Shown here piece after piece: positions 8,947-18,258 of a DNA stretch of 64,000 nt (position 1 is the stretch's first letter; each line of letters starts with the position of its first letter). The notes beneath the pieces were generated by a model, which was given only the letters and a program-made list of their open reading frames with translations, did no database searches and had not been told where the DNA came from. Source of the DNA: a bacterium (GTDB taxonomy: Bacteria > 4484-113 > JAFGCY01); NCBI GenBank assembly GCA_020440605.1, contig JAGRNT010000016.1, positions 1-64,000 on the forward strand, in the 5' to 3' direction. The position numbers and the translations under genes are program-made.

Positions 8947-9981
8947 TCAGTCGATCCGCCGCGAGCCGCTGCGGGCCTCCGTGGCCCGGATCTCATCGAG
9001 GATCGCCGTGCGCCGCGTCGCCACTTCCGCCGCGTCATCCGGGTTGTCAGCGAACAGCCGCGCCAGGAACTGGCTGACGACCTGCTGCGCCATCAGCGAG
9101 TAGGGCCGCGAGACATGGCAGGCCCGTCTCAGCTCCTGCATCTCGCGGTCCATCAGCTCCTCGATCTGCAGGCGGAACTGCTGCTTCTCCAGCTCCGTAT
9201 TGACCCGCGAGGGCGGCCGGGCCCAGAGCTCAGCCAGCCGCTCCAGCAGGTGGAAGCGCTCCCGTAGATCCAGCAGGAATTCATTGCGGGCATACACCAG
9301 CCCGCTGCGGTTCAGGGCATAGCCGTAGATCGAGGCTTCGGCACGGCGCTGCAGGGCAGGGACCGCCCGGCTGTCCGGGATCACCATTCCCGCCATCGCC
9401 GCCTCATACTGGAATGCCTGCTCCAGCTCCACGTCATTGCAGGGATGCAGCAGCAGCGGCTCCTCATTGAGCTCCTCGCGCGGCAGTTTCGCCCGCCGTG
9501 TCTCATCCGCCAGCGGGAAGTAGTTCTTCTTGCCGATCAGGCTGCGCTGCGCCTTCTCCGGCCGGCCCACGAGCTCGGGAGCATACTCCTGCTGGTAGCG
9601 CCGCCGGTTGCAGTCGATGCAGGATGGCAACAGGTTGTCCCAGCTGGCCGCCAGCCAGTAGTAGCCGCCCACCTTGAAGGACTTGCTGCCATCCTCGGGC
9701 TCGACCACGACCTCGCTTTTGGGCCGCCAGTGCTCAACATCCACCGGCATCGTCGAGATATAGAGGCTTTCACAGTAGGCGCACTTGCCATGGAACAGCT
9801 TATTGAGGAAGGGCTTCAGCAGCGCACTGGAGTACATCTTGAACACATGATCCTCGTGCTGCTTCGGATCAGGCTCGGCCCGGTTGCGCTCGGCGATCGC
9901 GATGTTCTCGTCGTTCTCCGCCTGCATCTTCTCGAGCAGGTCGTCAGGCAGGGGCTGGCTGGAGCGCGGCACATGGCGCAT
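8947..9981 (-). CDS. HNH endonuclease, PtuB-like, partner of the HNH-WD40-ATPase protein
   Basis: Predicted DNA or RNA endonuclease of 344 residues. The HNH region (about residues 60-125) shows HGKCAYCES, the catalytic-type VEHWRPKSEV and the second zinc pair LLPSCIDCNRRR, then NYFPL and LLLHPCND. This is the pattern of the HNH proteins found beside AAA ATPases in Septu (PtuB) and some retron loci. The C-terminal half is helical with no known domain. Its ATG overlaps the stop of the upstream ATPase gene as TGATG, so the two are translationally coupled and probably act together. The HNH motif is complete. A defence role is inferred from family and context. Confidence 0.8.
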   Translation of the reverse strand: MRHVPRSSQPLPDDLLEKMQAENDENIAIAERNRAEPDPKQHEDHVFKMYSSALLKPFLNKLFHGKCAYCESLYISTMPVDVEHWRPKSEVVVEPEDGSKSFKVGGYYWLAASWDNLLPSCIDCNRRRYQQEYAPELVGRPEKAQRSLIGKKNYFPLADETRRAKLPREELNEEPLLLHPCNDVELEQAFQYEAAMAGMVIPDSRAVPALQRRAEASIYGYALNRSGLVYARNEFLLDLRERFHLLERLAELWARPPSRVNTELEKQQFRLQIEELMDREMQELRRACHVSRPYSLMAQQVVSQFLARLFADNPDDAAEVATRRTAILDEIRATEARSGSRRID

Positions 9982-12900
9982 CAGTCCTCTCCCAGCCTGC
10001 CGGACAGGTTCCAGATGGACTGCAGCCGCGCCTTCGTTTCGTCGTCAAGCTGCGTGCTGCCGGGCCGGTCGGCGAGATACTTGTCAAGGTAGTGCAGCGC
10101 CATATGCTCGCGCCAGGAGCGCCCGCTGAGCGCCGTTGTCAGACCGTGCTCGCGGCGCAACTCCTCCACCTTCGCATGGAACTGCGCATCCGTCAGGCTT
10201 CCGGGAGCCGCTTCCCCCTCCGCCGCCCCAGGCTGCCTTAGCTTCAGCTGCCGCAGCTCAAGGTAGTAGGCATGCATGCTTTCCTCACGGCGCGGGTCGA
10301 TCACGGAATTCAGCCCGAAGTAGGGCGAGGTCAGCAGCTGGTCGATTGTCAGTTCCGAGGGATCCGGCACATCCTCACGGCGGGCCACGGCCTGCTCACC
10401 CGCGTTCTGCGCCGCATTGTAGATCACCTCGACCTCACCCGCCCCGGCGCCGCGCAGGCAGAGCGGCTCATGCGTCGTAACGATGAACTGCATCCTCGGC
10501 AGGGCCAGGCGCAGCTTCTCGATGATGCGCATCTTCCAGCGCGGGTGCAGGTTGTTGCCGATTTCGTCAATCAGGGCGATCCCGCGCAGCTCACTGAGCT
10601 GGGTATGCAGCGTGCCGCGCCCGCTGCGGGCATGGCGCACGGCCCCGGCGAGGATGTCACAGCCGAGCGAGATCACCGACTTGTAGCCATCCGAGAGGTT
10701 GGCAAGTTCCGTCAGCCCGCCGCTGGAGCGCACCTGCACCCGGTCCTCCTCAATGCTCATCTGCCCGAGGCGTTCGCCGCTGTCGTCAGGTTCGGCTTCC
10801 AGCAGGTCCAGCAGCTGCTCAAACACCAGCAGGCGGCTGATCACACTGGCAGCGGCATTGAAGCCCGTGGTGCTGCCCTGCGTGCTGCCGCCGACAGCGA
10901 TCTTCTCCCCGGCCTGTTCCTGCAGCCATTCATCCGGGTTGGTCAGGCGGCTGTGGGGGTCAAACAGATGCGCGATGTTGATCCTGTCGTCCCAGCCGGA
11001 GTATCCGAGATTGGGCCGCCGGTCCTGCATCACATCCAGGGCCAGGGCCGTCAGCGTGCGCCGTGGCTCGGGCAGTTGGGCGAAACTGCCGCGCACGCCG
11101 TTCTCGACGTAGTATATATCGTCGCCATCCTTTCCGAAGTTGTCATTGGCAGCGATATGCTGGGTATCAGCCAGCTCCGGCAGTTCCAGCTTCCAGATGC
11201 GGGTCAGCAGGCTGATCATCACGGAGCCGAACATGAAGCCGTCCAGCGAATGCAGCCAGCTGATGCCTTCCCGCAGCGCCTTGCCGACGTCGAACTCATC
11301 CTTGCTGCCTTCCTGCTCATTCATCAGACGCGAGGTGGCATAGGCGCAGAGGTAGGTTCCCGACATGCGCTGGGCCGCCGTATTGAAGCTGACCCGCACT
11401 TCCCGTGGATCCTCTGAGTCCCGCCGGAAACTGACGACGCGCGGTTCGGGCTCGTTGCCACTGAGCGTCAGCGTGATGCTACCCTGATCCGTGCCGCGCC
11501 GCAGCAGATGCTTGCCCCTCAGCTTGTAGCGCTGCTGTGCACTGAGCCGCTCGAACTGTTCGCGGCCCATCAGGACAATCGCCAGCGCCCAGAGGATGCT
11601 GCTCTTGCCGAGGCCGTTCTCGCCGAGCAGGATCTTCATGCGTGCCCAGCTGGTTTCCCCGGAACCCTCCGGTGGATTGCTGCGTGGGCTGAAGTCAATT
11701 TCCATCTCGGGGATGGAGCGGAAGTTCTGCAGCTTCAGGCTGAGAATGTTCTGTTCCGTTTCCGTCGTACCCTGCATGAGCGGCGGCTCCGCCATCTGCT
11801 GCTGCTGTTGTTGCTGTTGCTGCTCCCTGTCAATCGTACGCGGAGCAGAGCCACTGCCCTGGGTTTCCGCCGGCAGGCGCTGCTGCCTGAGCCAGGCCAT
11901 GTCGATGATTCTGACAACCCGCCCGCGCCCGGTCAGATGCAGCTTCGTGCCGTCAGCGCTGAAGGCAACGTCGGTCAGCGTGCCGTCGTGCTCCATATGG
12001 AACATGTAGTTGCCATCGGGGTCGGAAATGCGGATCGTGCCATCCTGTGAGGATGTGGCAACCAGGCCTTCGAATTCACCTGGCGGGCAGAATGCTGCGG
12101 AAGTGATGATGTCATCATGGCTCAGTTGCCAGCTGTGGCGGCCCTCGTCAGTTTCAAAGCAAAATGCAATTTCACTGTTGACCGTCAGCATTCGCCTGCC
12201 ATCACTGCTGATGGCAGGGGTCGCAGTGCTGCCTGATGCCATGAATATCTGCAGGTTCTCACCGGAGGCTACATCACGGATCACTGGTGGCATGCCGGTT
12301 CCGCTGAGCAGCACGCGGCTGCCGTCTCCAACGAACTGTGCATCGTCAATCTGATTCTCATCCTGGAAGGTCCGCAGCACCTGCCCCGACTGAAGGTCCC
12401 ACAGCCAGGCCAAGCCACTGCAGACACTCAGCACGCGCGATTCGTCAGGACTGAGGCGCGCGGAGAGCACGCTGTCAACGTGGGTCAGGGTCCGGAAAGG
12501 ATCGGATTGGCCACTGCGCCAGATCCGCACAATGCCATCCTCAGAGGCGATTGCGATCAGGCTAGAGTTGTCGGAGATACTGAAATGCAGGATTACAGGG
12601 CCCGTGGCATATGTATTGGCAAGCTGCCCGGCAGAGAAGTCAAACTGTTCCAGTAGATCAGGCCTGAATCCCAGATTGCTGTACAGACTGCTGCCAGCTG
12701 GGGAAATGCGCCTGATGCGTCGTGACTGGCTGGCAACGTGAAGCAGGTTACTGTCACCTGAGTGTGAGGAATTTTCGATTACCCTCCTGCTTGTCAGATT
12801 TCCAAGCCAGGCGGATACTGAACTCATTGCATTCAGTCTTTCCTCGATCTGGATGAACAATTCCTGTTTGCTCATTGGCTGGATGGCTGGAATCACAAGT

Positions 12901-13877
12901 CGATTAACCATCCGGTTAGCCATCTGCACAAATGAACCCAGGAATATCTGATGAGGCTTTGTGTTGGTTGTCCGAAAATCCAGGATATCAGCGTTGACGA
13001 TTGCGTCATCAGTCATCCAGATGGAAGCCTTGTGTCCAGGCTTTCCGTCGGTATGGTTGAACGAGTATCTTTCCCTGTGCAGGGTACTTCGGTTCAGTCC
13101 ATACAGTGCAATCGAGTTGCCGGCTGGGTCCGCCCGGTTGTCAATCCGGTCAGCGTCGAACTGTGAGCTGGAAATCGCGAAGGCGTCCTGCAGGAAGACG
13201 ATGTACTTTCCGTCCCAGAGGTCCTGATCCGTGCCGGGTTCCTTCAGATCTCGGCAGGGGTCCAGCAGGCAGTCGCGCTCGTTGTCAATAGGCAGCCAGC
13301 GTATGGAGTCGAGAATTCGTTGCATTTCACGTGAGGGATCGATGTCAGCTGCCATTCTACGAATTTGTTCATCGCCTTGCTCATGGATGTATTCCCTCAA
13401 CATTTTCCTTTCTTCTGGACTGCTTATCAAATATTCGGCGCGTGGGCATAAGGGCATCAGCGGAAAGTAATTCCCCCGGCTTTCATCGCATTCCCGGCAG
13501 GCCGGGTAGAGATTCTCCCAGGTGTAGGCCAGCCACCAGTAGTGGTCCGGCCATTCCTTCGGTTCAAGATTCCAGCCATAGTCCGTGGCATGGCTCAGGG
13601 GGCGGAAACGGTGCACCACAGCCTGGCTGCTGCCATCCTTGCCGGCCTCCAGGCTGATCCGGCTTTCGCAGAAGGCGCATTTGTTGTGGAACAGTTGCAG
13701 CAGAGGCTTGAGGATCTCCGCATGCTGCAGCAGTGCCGGATTATGGCTGTAAGTCTCCTGTGCCCGCTCCTCGAAGGGCCGCAGGTAGAACTCCGCCATG
13801 CGCAGCAGCTCCTTGCGCACTTCGTCTGAGTCCAGAAACTCAGGCCTTTCCACCTGGCTGCGGTCGCGGTATATCAC
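9981..13877 (-). CDS. HNH nuclease - WD40 repeat - SMC/RecF-like ATPase fusion protein
   Basis: Single 1298-residue protein with three parts. Residues 1-330 form an HNH domain of the PtuB kind (HNKCAFCES, VVHRFRPL, LYPACRECDES, NYFPL, LLDPCRD). Residues about 430-680 hold around six WD40-like repeats (for example SEDGIVRIWRSG and SQDGTIRISDPDG). After a polyglutamine linker (about 684-694) the ATPase begins with LQNFRSIPEMEIDF. It has Walker A GENGLGKSS (about 749), an ABC-type signature LSDGYKS (about 1054) and Walker B IALIDEIGNNLHP (about 1096), followed by a VTTHEP switch. All key residues look intact. The start is a GTG with a GTGGAG site about 9 nt upstream. It overlaps the second HNH gene. 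It looks like a Septu-type ATPase fused to its own nuclease and a sensor-like propeller; the function is inferred. Confidence 0.82.
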   Translation of the reverse strand: MIYRDRSQVERPEFLDSDEVRKELLRMAEFYLRPFEERAQETYSHNPALLQHAEILKPLLQLFHNKCAFCESRISLEAGKDGSSQAVVHRFRPLSHATDYGWNLEPKEWPDHYWWLAYTWENLYPACRECDESRGNYFPLMPLCPRAEYLISSPEERKMLREYIHEQGDEQIRRMAADIDPSREMQRILDSIRWLPIDNERDCLLDPCRDLKEPGTDQDLWDGKYIVFLQDAFAISSSQFDADRIDNRADPAGNSIALYGLNRSTLHRERYSFNHTDGKPGHKASIWMTDDAIVNADILDFRTTNTKPHQIFLGSFVQMANRMVNRLVIPAIQPMSKQELFIQIEERLNAMSSVSAWLGNLTSRRVIENSSHSGDSNLLHVASQSRRIRRISPAGSSLYSNLGFRPDLLEQFDFSAGQLANTYATGPVILHFSISDNSSLIAIASEDGIVRIWRSGQSDPFRTLTHVDSVLSARLSPDESRVLSVCSGLAWLWDLQSGQVLRTFQDENQIDDAQFVGDGSRVLLSGTGMPPVIRDVASGENLQIFMASGSTATPAISSDGRRMLTVNSEIAFCFETDEGRHSWQLSHDDIITSAAFCPPGEFEGLVATSSQDGTIRISDPDGNYMFHMEHDGTLTDVAFSADGTKLHLTGRGRVVRIIDMAWLRQQRLPAETQGSGSAPRTIDREQQQQQQQQQMAEPPLMQGTTETEQNILSLKLQNFRSIPEMEIDFSPRSNPPEGSGETSWARMKILLGENGLGKSSILWALAIVLMGREQFERLSAQQRYKLRGKHLLRRGTDQGSITLTLSGNEPEPRVVSFRRDSEDPREVRVSFNTAAQRMSGTYLCAYATSRLMNEQEGSKDEFDVGKALREGISWLHSLDGFMFGSVMISLLTRIWKLELPELADTQHIAANDNFGKDGDDIYYVENGVRGSFAQLPEPRRTLTALALDVMQDRRPNLGYSGWDDRINIAHLFDPHSRLTNPDEWLQEQAGEKIAVGGSTQGSTTGFNAAASVISRLLVFEQLLDLLEAEPDDSGERLGQMSIEEDRVQVRSSGGLTELANLSDGYKSVISLGCDILAGAVRHARSGRGTLHTQLSELRGIALIDEIGNNLHPRWKMRIIEKLRLALPRMQFIVTTHEPLCLRGAGAGEVEVIYNAAQNAGEQAVARREDVPDPSELTIDQLLTSPYFGLNSVIDPRREESMHAYYLELRQLKLRQPGAAEGEAAPGSLTDAQFHAKVEELRREHGLTTALSGRSWREHMALHYLDKYLADRPGSTQLDDETKARLQSIWNLSGRLGED

Positions 13878-14126
13878 GCGCTTGCTCCACCTTGCAGCCG
13901 CCTCAGCCGCGCCTTCCTGCCGCCGGCGGCCCTGTTCAGATATTCAGTATAGCAAGCCCGACCGGCTATTCACGCTGCTATTTCGGAAAAAACATGACAT
14001 AACATCTGAGAAACTTGACAAACATTCCAGAAATGGTAACTTTTGTATAGATTATTGCGGAGCAGGCCACGGGATGTCCCGCAGCCATGGCCGGCCGGGC
14101 CGGCGCTCCGCCGAAGAGAGGACAGT
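13878..14126. promoter_or_regulatory. Divergent intergenic region, HNH-WD40-ATPase versus 139-aa gene
   Basis: No gene. AT-richer centre (about 13960-14060). A TTGACA sequence lies at 14014-14019, but the nearest TATAGA-like box is too far downstream for a standard spacer, so no promoter is assigned. It must carry start signals for both flanking genes. Confidence 0.35.
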
Positions 14127-14546
14127 ATGGACCTGTGCAAGCAACTGCATGATGACCCCTGTGTACGCGCGCTCCTGTGGTGCCTGATCAGCGCGGGTGA
14201 GCTGGACCAGGCCGGGCTGAAGGCCGCCGGCTTCGTGGACACGGAGGTACACGCCATCCTCAAGGACCAGCACAACCTGCTGCGCCGCATGAAGCAGCAC
14301 CACCAGCTGGCGCAGCGCATGGGCGTGAAGGAACTGGCGACGCTGATCCGTCACAAGCTGACTGAGCAGCTCGGCAATGTGCAGAAGGCCGCTGAACTCT
14401 CGAGCATCCTGCGCTGCCTGAAGGGCCTGCCGGCCTGGCTGTTCCCGGAATGGGAGAAGGCTGAACTGGCGAACCTCGCCGAATCCGGGATCGCGGGCCT
14501 GAACGGACTGGCCCGGGGCCTCTCGGTGCAACCGGCCGGGAGCTGA
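14127..14546 (+). CDS. Small predicted helical protein of unknown function
   Basis: I do not recognise this 139-residue protein. It is rich in Leu, Ala, Lys and Gln, has no signal peptide or membrane segment and is predicted to be mostly alpha-helical. Several cysteines sit near the N-terminus (residues about 4, 12 and 19) without a clear zinc motif. The ATG at 14127 has a strong GAGAGGA ribosome site 4 nt upstream, which supports it as a real gene. It is divergent from the HNH-WD40-ATPase gene, so it could be a regulator or accessory component of that locus, but nothing in the sequence proves a link. Confidence 0.5.
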   Translation: MDLCKQLHDDPCVRALLWCLISAGELDQAGLKAAGFVDTEVHAILKDQHNLLRRMKQHHQLAQRMGVKELATLIRHKLTEQLGNVQKAAELSSILRCLKGLPAWLFPEWEKAELANLAESGIAGLNGLARGLSVQPAGS

Positions 14547-15366
14547 TACCCGCGCGCGGTGTGTTGGTCTGGAAGCGGAGTGTTGGTCTCAGGACCAACA
14601 GGGCCCTGTGGCTCTCAAGAGCCACACTCCGCCGCAGTCGCGCGGGCAGCACCGTGCTCGCCAGTCTGGTTTTGTTGACGCAGAGCCGCCGAGGCGCGGA
14701 GAGGATTGGCAATGCGATTTGACGTAGGGTCGCGGTAACACCGCCGCCGGGATGGGGTATTACCCCATCCCTACTTCAATCCTGCAATGCATTGTGTGCA
14801 AGCAAGTTGCACACCTCCTCAATGGCCTGCGAAGCTGTGCTGCGCGCTCCACTGTTGCCAGAATGAATTCCGGCCTCCGGATTCCCTCTGCGTCTCTGAG
14901 TCTCTGCGTTGATAAAACCGTTGAAGTTCTCCTCGTTGCCACCCGAGCGAATGCGAGCTGCGCAGTCGCGCGGGCAGCACTGTGCTCGCCAGTCCGGTTT
15001 TATTGGCGCAGAGCCGCAGAGGAAAATGAGGCGCTGAATGGATTGATAGTGTTGCCGGATCCTGCCTTGCACGCGATCATCGCTTCATTCCCTCCCAATC
15101 GCGGCTGGGCCGCGCCGGTCCTGTTCACTGTTCACGGATTACGGTTTACTGTTCACTGATACGGCGGCCGGGCCGCGCCGGTCCTTGCCAATACAGGCCG
15201 TATGTCAGCACTTGTAAATCTCTGTGGATCTCCGTGCTCTCTGGGGCCTCTGTGGTAAGTCTTCAATACCACCCCGGCATGGCCTCGTTGCCACCCGAGC
15301 GCATGCGAGCTAATACCGTTGAAGCGAGCAGCTCCAACCTGCTCCCTGCCTCCTGTTTCCAGCTCC
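14547..15366. repeat. Intergenic repeat mosaic
   Basis: No gene. It holds a composite palindrome at about 14574-14630 (TTGGTC-TCAG-GACCAA followed by GTGGCTC-TCAA-GAGCCAC), an AATGAATTCxG unit near 14862, CTCTGCG/CTCTGAG 7-mers (about 14885-14910), GTTCACTGTTCACGG-type 7-mers (about 15118-15155), and two copies of a longer block beginning GTTGCCACCCGAGC (about 14935 and 15289), which also occurs near 5230 and 5780. Confidence 0.65.
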
Positions 15367-17742
15367 CTATTCCACATATACCCCGTAGCGCACCACGTTG
15401 CGGCCCCTGTCAACATAGGCGATCACCGGCACTCCCTGCACCGTGGCCATCGTGGGCCGCGTGCCGATTGCCAGCGAATCGTCCACCAGCTCGGCGCTGC
15501 CCCAGCCCGTGCCGTCACCGTCCGTCGCCCGCTGGTAGTACAGCTCGGCCGTCAGCACGTCATACCACATCAGCGCCGGCCTCCCGCCGTGCAGCCCCGC
15601 GCAGTACTCCGTGACAGTCGCATTCGCCTCCGAGACCTCGCCGAGGTCCGTCCAGCTGCTGGTCGCAACATCATCCGCGCTGAAGCCGTGGATCGCCGTG
15701 TCTGCGGGGATGGAGTAGAACACCGCCGGCCGGCCGTCACTGCGCACCACCAGCGCATCGGAGACATAGCCGCTGGTCAGCACGCGCAGGGTCGTACCGC
15801 TGTTGAACACCGGAAGCTGGGCCGGCATGGAGGATGTGTGGTAGCGCAGGCGGTTGCTGCTGGCACCGGCCCAGTAGCTGAAGGCCGGGGCGTCGTCAAC
15901 CACAGCCATGCTGATCTGCGTGGATGGTGCACCGGTCACGGCCACGCTCACCGGCCCGACCCAGTTCTGCGCCGTCGTGTCGATCGAGACGGCCAGCCTT
16001 GCCTCGCCCGTGTCATTGTTGCGGTACATCACGATGGGCTGCCCCTTGGCAACCACCATGTCTATGCCGCTGAGCACGTCATTCGGTGACTCGAAGAAGT
16101 GCGTGTTGAACAGTTCCGGCTCCCCGGCCTCGATCTGCCTGGCGAAGAAGGCGTGCCCGTTGCTGCTGCGGTCCATCGTGGCCGCAACCGCCGCCGTGCC
16201 CGCCACCTCGCAGACCGCCACCTCCGTGAACTGCACGTTGCTTTCACCGTAGGCGATGTTCGTTGAATCCCAGTCGTCGTCAAACAGGCTGGCCGGCTGC
16301 ATCATGTAGACCTGGCTGCCGCTCACGCCGCCGACCGTTTCGAAGCTGTAACCGATGCAGGGCAGCCCGCCCACCTCGCAGATGTCAACATCCTGCATCT
16401 GCTTGAAATTGGTATGCCGGTCCTGCATGTCGATGTCCAGCATCCGCCAGCCGGCAGCGTCAGCCGCGAGCACGTCCTGCACCGCGAAGTCCAGCGCACC
16501 CTGCGGGTCGCGCACCAGCATCGCCACCTTGTAGTTGCCCTGAGTGTCAATGTCCGCGCTGAAGCTGTCCCCCATGTCCGCCGGATCGAACAGACCACCG
16601 GAGGACAGCAGGCTCAGTTCATCGCCGAGGATCCACTGGAAGGAGAGCGGGTCGCCATCCGGATCCGTGGACGCGCTGCCATCGGCCATCACGCTGAAGG
16701 GGGCGATCCCGGTGATGCTGTCCAGTACCAGCTGCGCATCCGGGGACTGGTTGCCAAAACCCACCACCGTGCTGGAGATCCCCACGGAGCTGCCGCTCAG
16801 CGGATGCAGCCAGGCCCCGTTCGTGATCGGCAGCGGGATCTGCACGGTCTTCTGGAACAGCAGGCGCTGCTGCGAGGCATTGCCGGTGGCCTCGCTGAAC
16901 ATCCAGCTCTGCACGGCCACGCCGCCGGTCGGATCGCCGGGCTCGGCGGGGTAGTCCGCCTGGCTGCCGAAGTAGAGCTCATAGTCCGTCACCGAATTGC
17001 CGAAGTTGGCACCGATCGGCGAGACGTCGGCGATGTTGATCTCGCCGTTGCCATCGCCGTCCACCACTGACTCCACCCTCGTCAGGTCGAAGCCTCCGGG
17101 GCTGCTCTTGCCGAAGTGGATCGCCAGCGGGGTCAGGTCGGAGATGTTCACCTCGCCGTTCTGGTCATAGTCGCCGGGATTCATGTAATACCAGTAGTAG
17201 AAGAAGAAATCCGGGGCGTAGTAGAGCTTCGTACGTGCTGCCAGTGAGCCCGGTGCATCACTCAAACTGCGCTGCTGCCCGGCCTCGTCACCGAACTGCA
17301 CGGTTGCCAGCAGGCCGCTGCCGTTGAAGCCCTGGGTGTTGTCAGGATCAATGAGCACGATCCCGGCCTCGCTGTGCCCGCTCTCAGGCGTGAGCGCCAG
17401 CTCCAGGCTGCCTGCGGATGCCCAGTCCCCGGCCTCGATGGCCGTGGCCTGCAGTCCAGCTGCATGCTCGAGTGAGAAGTACAGCGCGCGCAGATCCCGC
17501 ACGTCCTCCGCATGGATGCGGGCCTGTGTCCGTCCCTCTTCCTCCGACCACTCCACGCTGATTCCGCGCGAGGCCGCAGCGTCCAGCAGACTGCCATCCA
17601 GCAGTTCCAGGCCATCGAGCTGCAGCGCGGCTTCTGCTCCGTCCTGCTGCGGCAGGCTCGCCTGATCAGTCCCGCCGGAGCAGGCGGCCAGGCCCAGCAA
17701 TGCGCAGAGCAGCGCTGCGATCATCAGTCTGCAGTCAATCAT
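15367..17742 (-). CDS. Lipoprotein with cohesin-like, dockerin-like and PKD modules
   Basis: Surface lipoprotein of 791 residues. Signal peptide with lipobox LLGLAACSGG. Residues about 35-140 resemble a cohesin-type beta sandwich (ATAIEAGDWAS, then GFNGSGLLATVQF). Residues about 187-247 contain two calcium-binding dockerin-like loops, YDQNGEVNISDLTPLAIHFG and DGDGNGEINIADVSPIGANF, separated as in a type I dockerin. A PKD-like domain follows (about 345-415, with ASTDPDGDPLSFQW), then a repeat-rich propeller-like C-terminus. A GGGAG site lies 5 nt before the ATG. A cohesin-like fold and a dockerin in one chain is unusual for cellulosome proteins; assembly with the cohesin-like lipoprotein at 18945-19739 is possible but unproven. 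Confidence 0.75.
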   Translation of the reverse strand: MIDCRLMIAALLCALLGLAACSGGTDQASLPQQDGAEAALQLDGLELLDGSLLDAAASRGISVEWSEEEGRTQARIHAEDVRDLRALYFSLEHAAGLQATAIEAGDWASAGSLELALTPESGHSEAGIVLIDPDNTQGFNGSGLLATVQFGDEAGQQRSLSDAPGSLAARTKLYYAPDFFFYYWYYMNPGDYDQNGEVNISDLTPLAIHFGKSSPGGFDLTRVESVVDGDGNGEINIADVSPIGANFGNSVTDYELYFGSQADYPAEPGDPTGGVAVQSWMFSEATGNASQQRLLFQKTVQIPLPITNGAWLHPLSGSSVGISSTVVGFGNQSPDAQLVLDSITGIAPFSVMADGSASTDPDGDPLSFQWILGDELSLLSSGGLFDPADMGDSFSADIDTQGNYKVAMLVRDPQGALDFAVQDVLAADAAGWRMLDIDMQDRHTNFKQMQDVDICEVGGLPCIGYSFETVGGVSGSQVYMMQPASLFDDDWDSTNIAYGESNVQFTEVAVCEVAGTAAVAATMDRSSNGHAFFARQIEAGEPELFNTHFFESPNDVLSGIDMVVAKGQPIVMYRNNDTGEARLAVSIDTTAQNWVGPVSVAVTGAPSTQISMAVVDDAPAFSYWAGASSNRLRYHTSSMPAQLPVFNSGTTLRVLTSGYVSDALVVRSDGRPAVFYSIPADTAIHGFSADDVATSSWTDLGEVSEANATVTEYCAGLHGGRPALMWYDVLTAELYYQRATDGDGTGWGSAELVDDSLAIGTRPTMATVQGVPVIAYVDRGRNVVRYGVYVE

Positions 17743-17814
17743 GTCAGCTCCCTGGATCGCGGAGCGATCCGTGCGTTATACCCGGCTGCGGATTGCCCAA
17801 ACAGTGAGCCCGGC

Positions 17815-18237
17815 TCAGAGGTTCTGCCCGAAGCAGATTGAATAGCCGTCCGGATCGCGCATCACGAACTCCAGCATGCCGTAGGGCGCTTCGGAGGGCG
17901 GCCGCAGGATCTCCACGCCATTGGCGGCGATGAAGTTGTGGTAGGCCTGCGCATCCTTCACCATGATGTGCGCATCCCAGACATAGCCGTCGTTGACCTG
18001 TGCCGCCGTGCGTTCGACGGCCCGTTGCGGTTGCGAAAGCATCAGCACCGCAGTCCCGAGACAGGCATTGCACCAGCAGACGGGGTCCCCATAGGCGTCG
18101 TCAACATTGAAGCCCATCTGCCTGCCGTAGAAGTCCAGGCTGCGCTGCATGTCGCTGACGAAGAACACCGGGCTGGATCGGACGCCCGTATTGGCCAGGT
18201 CAGGGTTCGGATTGTCGGCAGGTCTGCTGCTGTCCAT
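17815..18237 (-). CDS. VOC (glyoxalase/bleomycin resistance) family protein
   Basis: Small cytoplasmic protein of 140 residues with the paired beta-alpha-beta-beta-beta halves of the vicinal oxygen chelate fold. The first half has VFFVSDMQRSLDFYGRQMGF and the second has FVMRDPDGYSICFGQ. Members bind a metal and act on diverse substrates (lactoylglutathione lyase, dioxygenases, drug-binding resistance proteins). The substrate cannot be read from the sequence. A TAGAAT box lies 6 nt before the ATG, so the gene is probably transcribed from its own leaderless promoter, although the phosphatase gene ends only 21 nt upstream. Confidence 0.8.
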   Translation of the reverse strand: MDSSRPADNPNPDLANTGVRSSPVFFVSDMQRSLDFYGRQMGFNVDDAYGDPVCWCNACLGTAVLMLSQPQRAVERTAAQVNDGYVWDAHIMVKDAQAYHNFIAANGVEILRPPSEAPYGMLEFVMRDPDGYSICFGQNL

Positions 18238-18243
18238 GCCCTG

Positions 18244-18249
18244 ATTCTA
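18244..18249 (-). promoter_or_regulatory. -10 box of the VOC protein gene
   Basis: Reverse-strand TAGAAT, 6 nt before the ATG at 18237; predicted leaderless start. Confidence 0.45.
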
Positions 18250-18258
18250 GCCTGCGGG

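Noticed and set aside
14014-14080. Promoter for the 139-residue gene from TTGACA at 14014
   Set aside because: The spacer to the nearest TATA-like box is about 24 bp, too long for a standard sigma-70 promoter.
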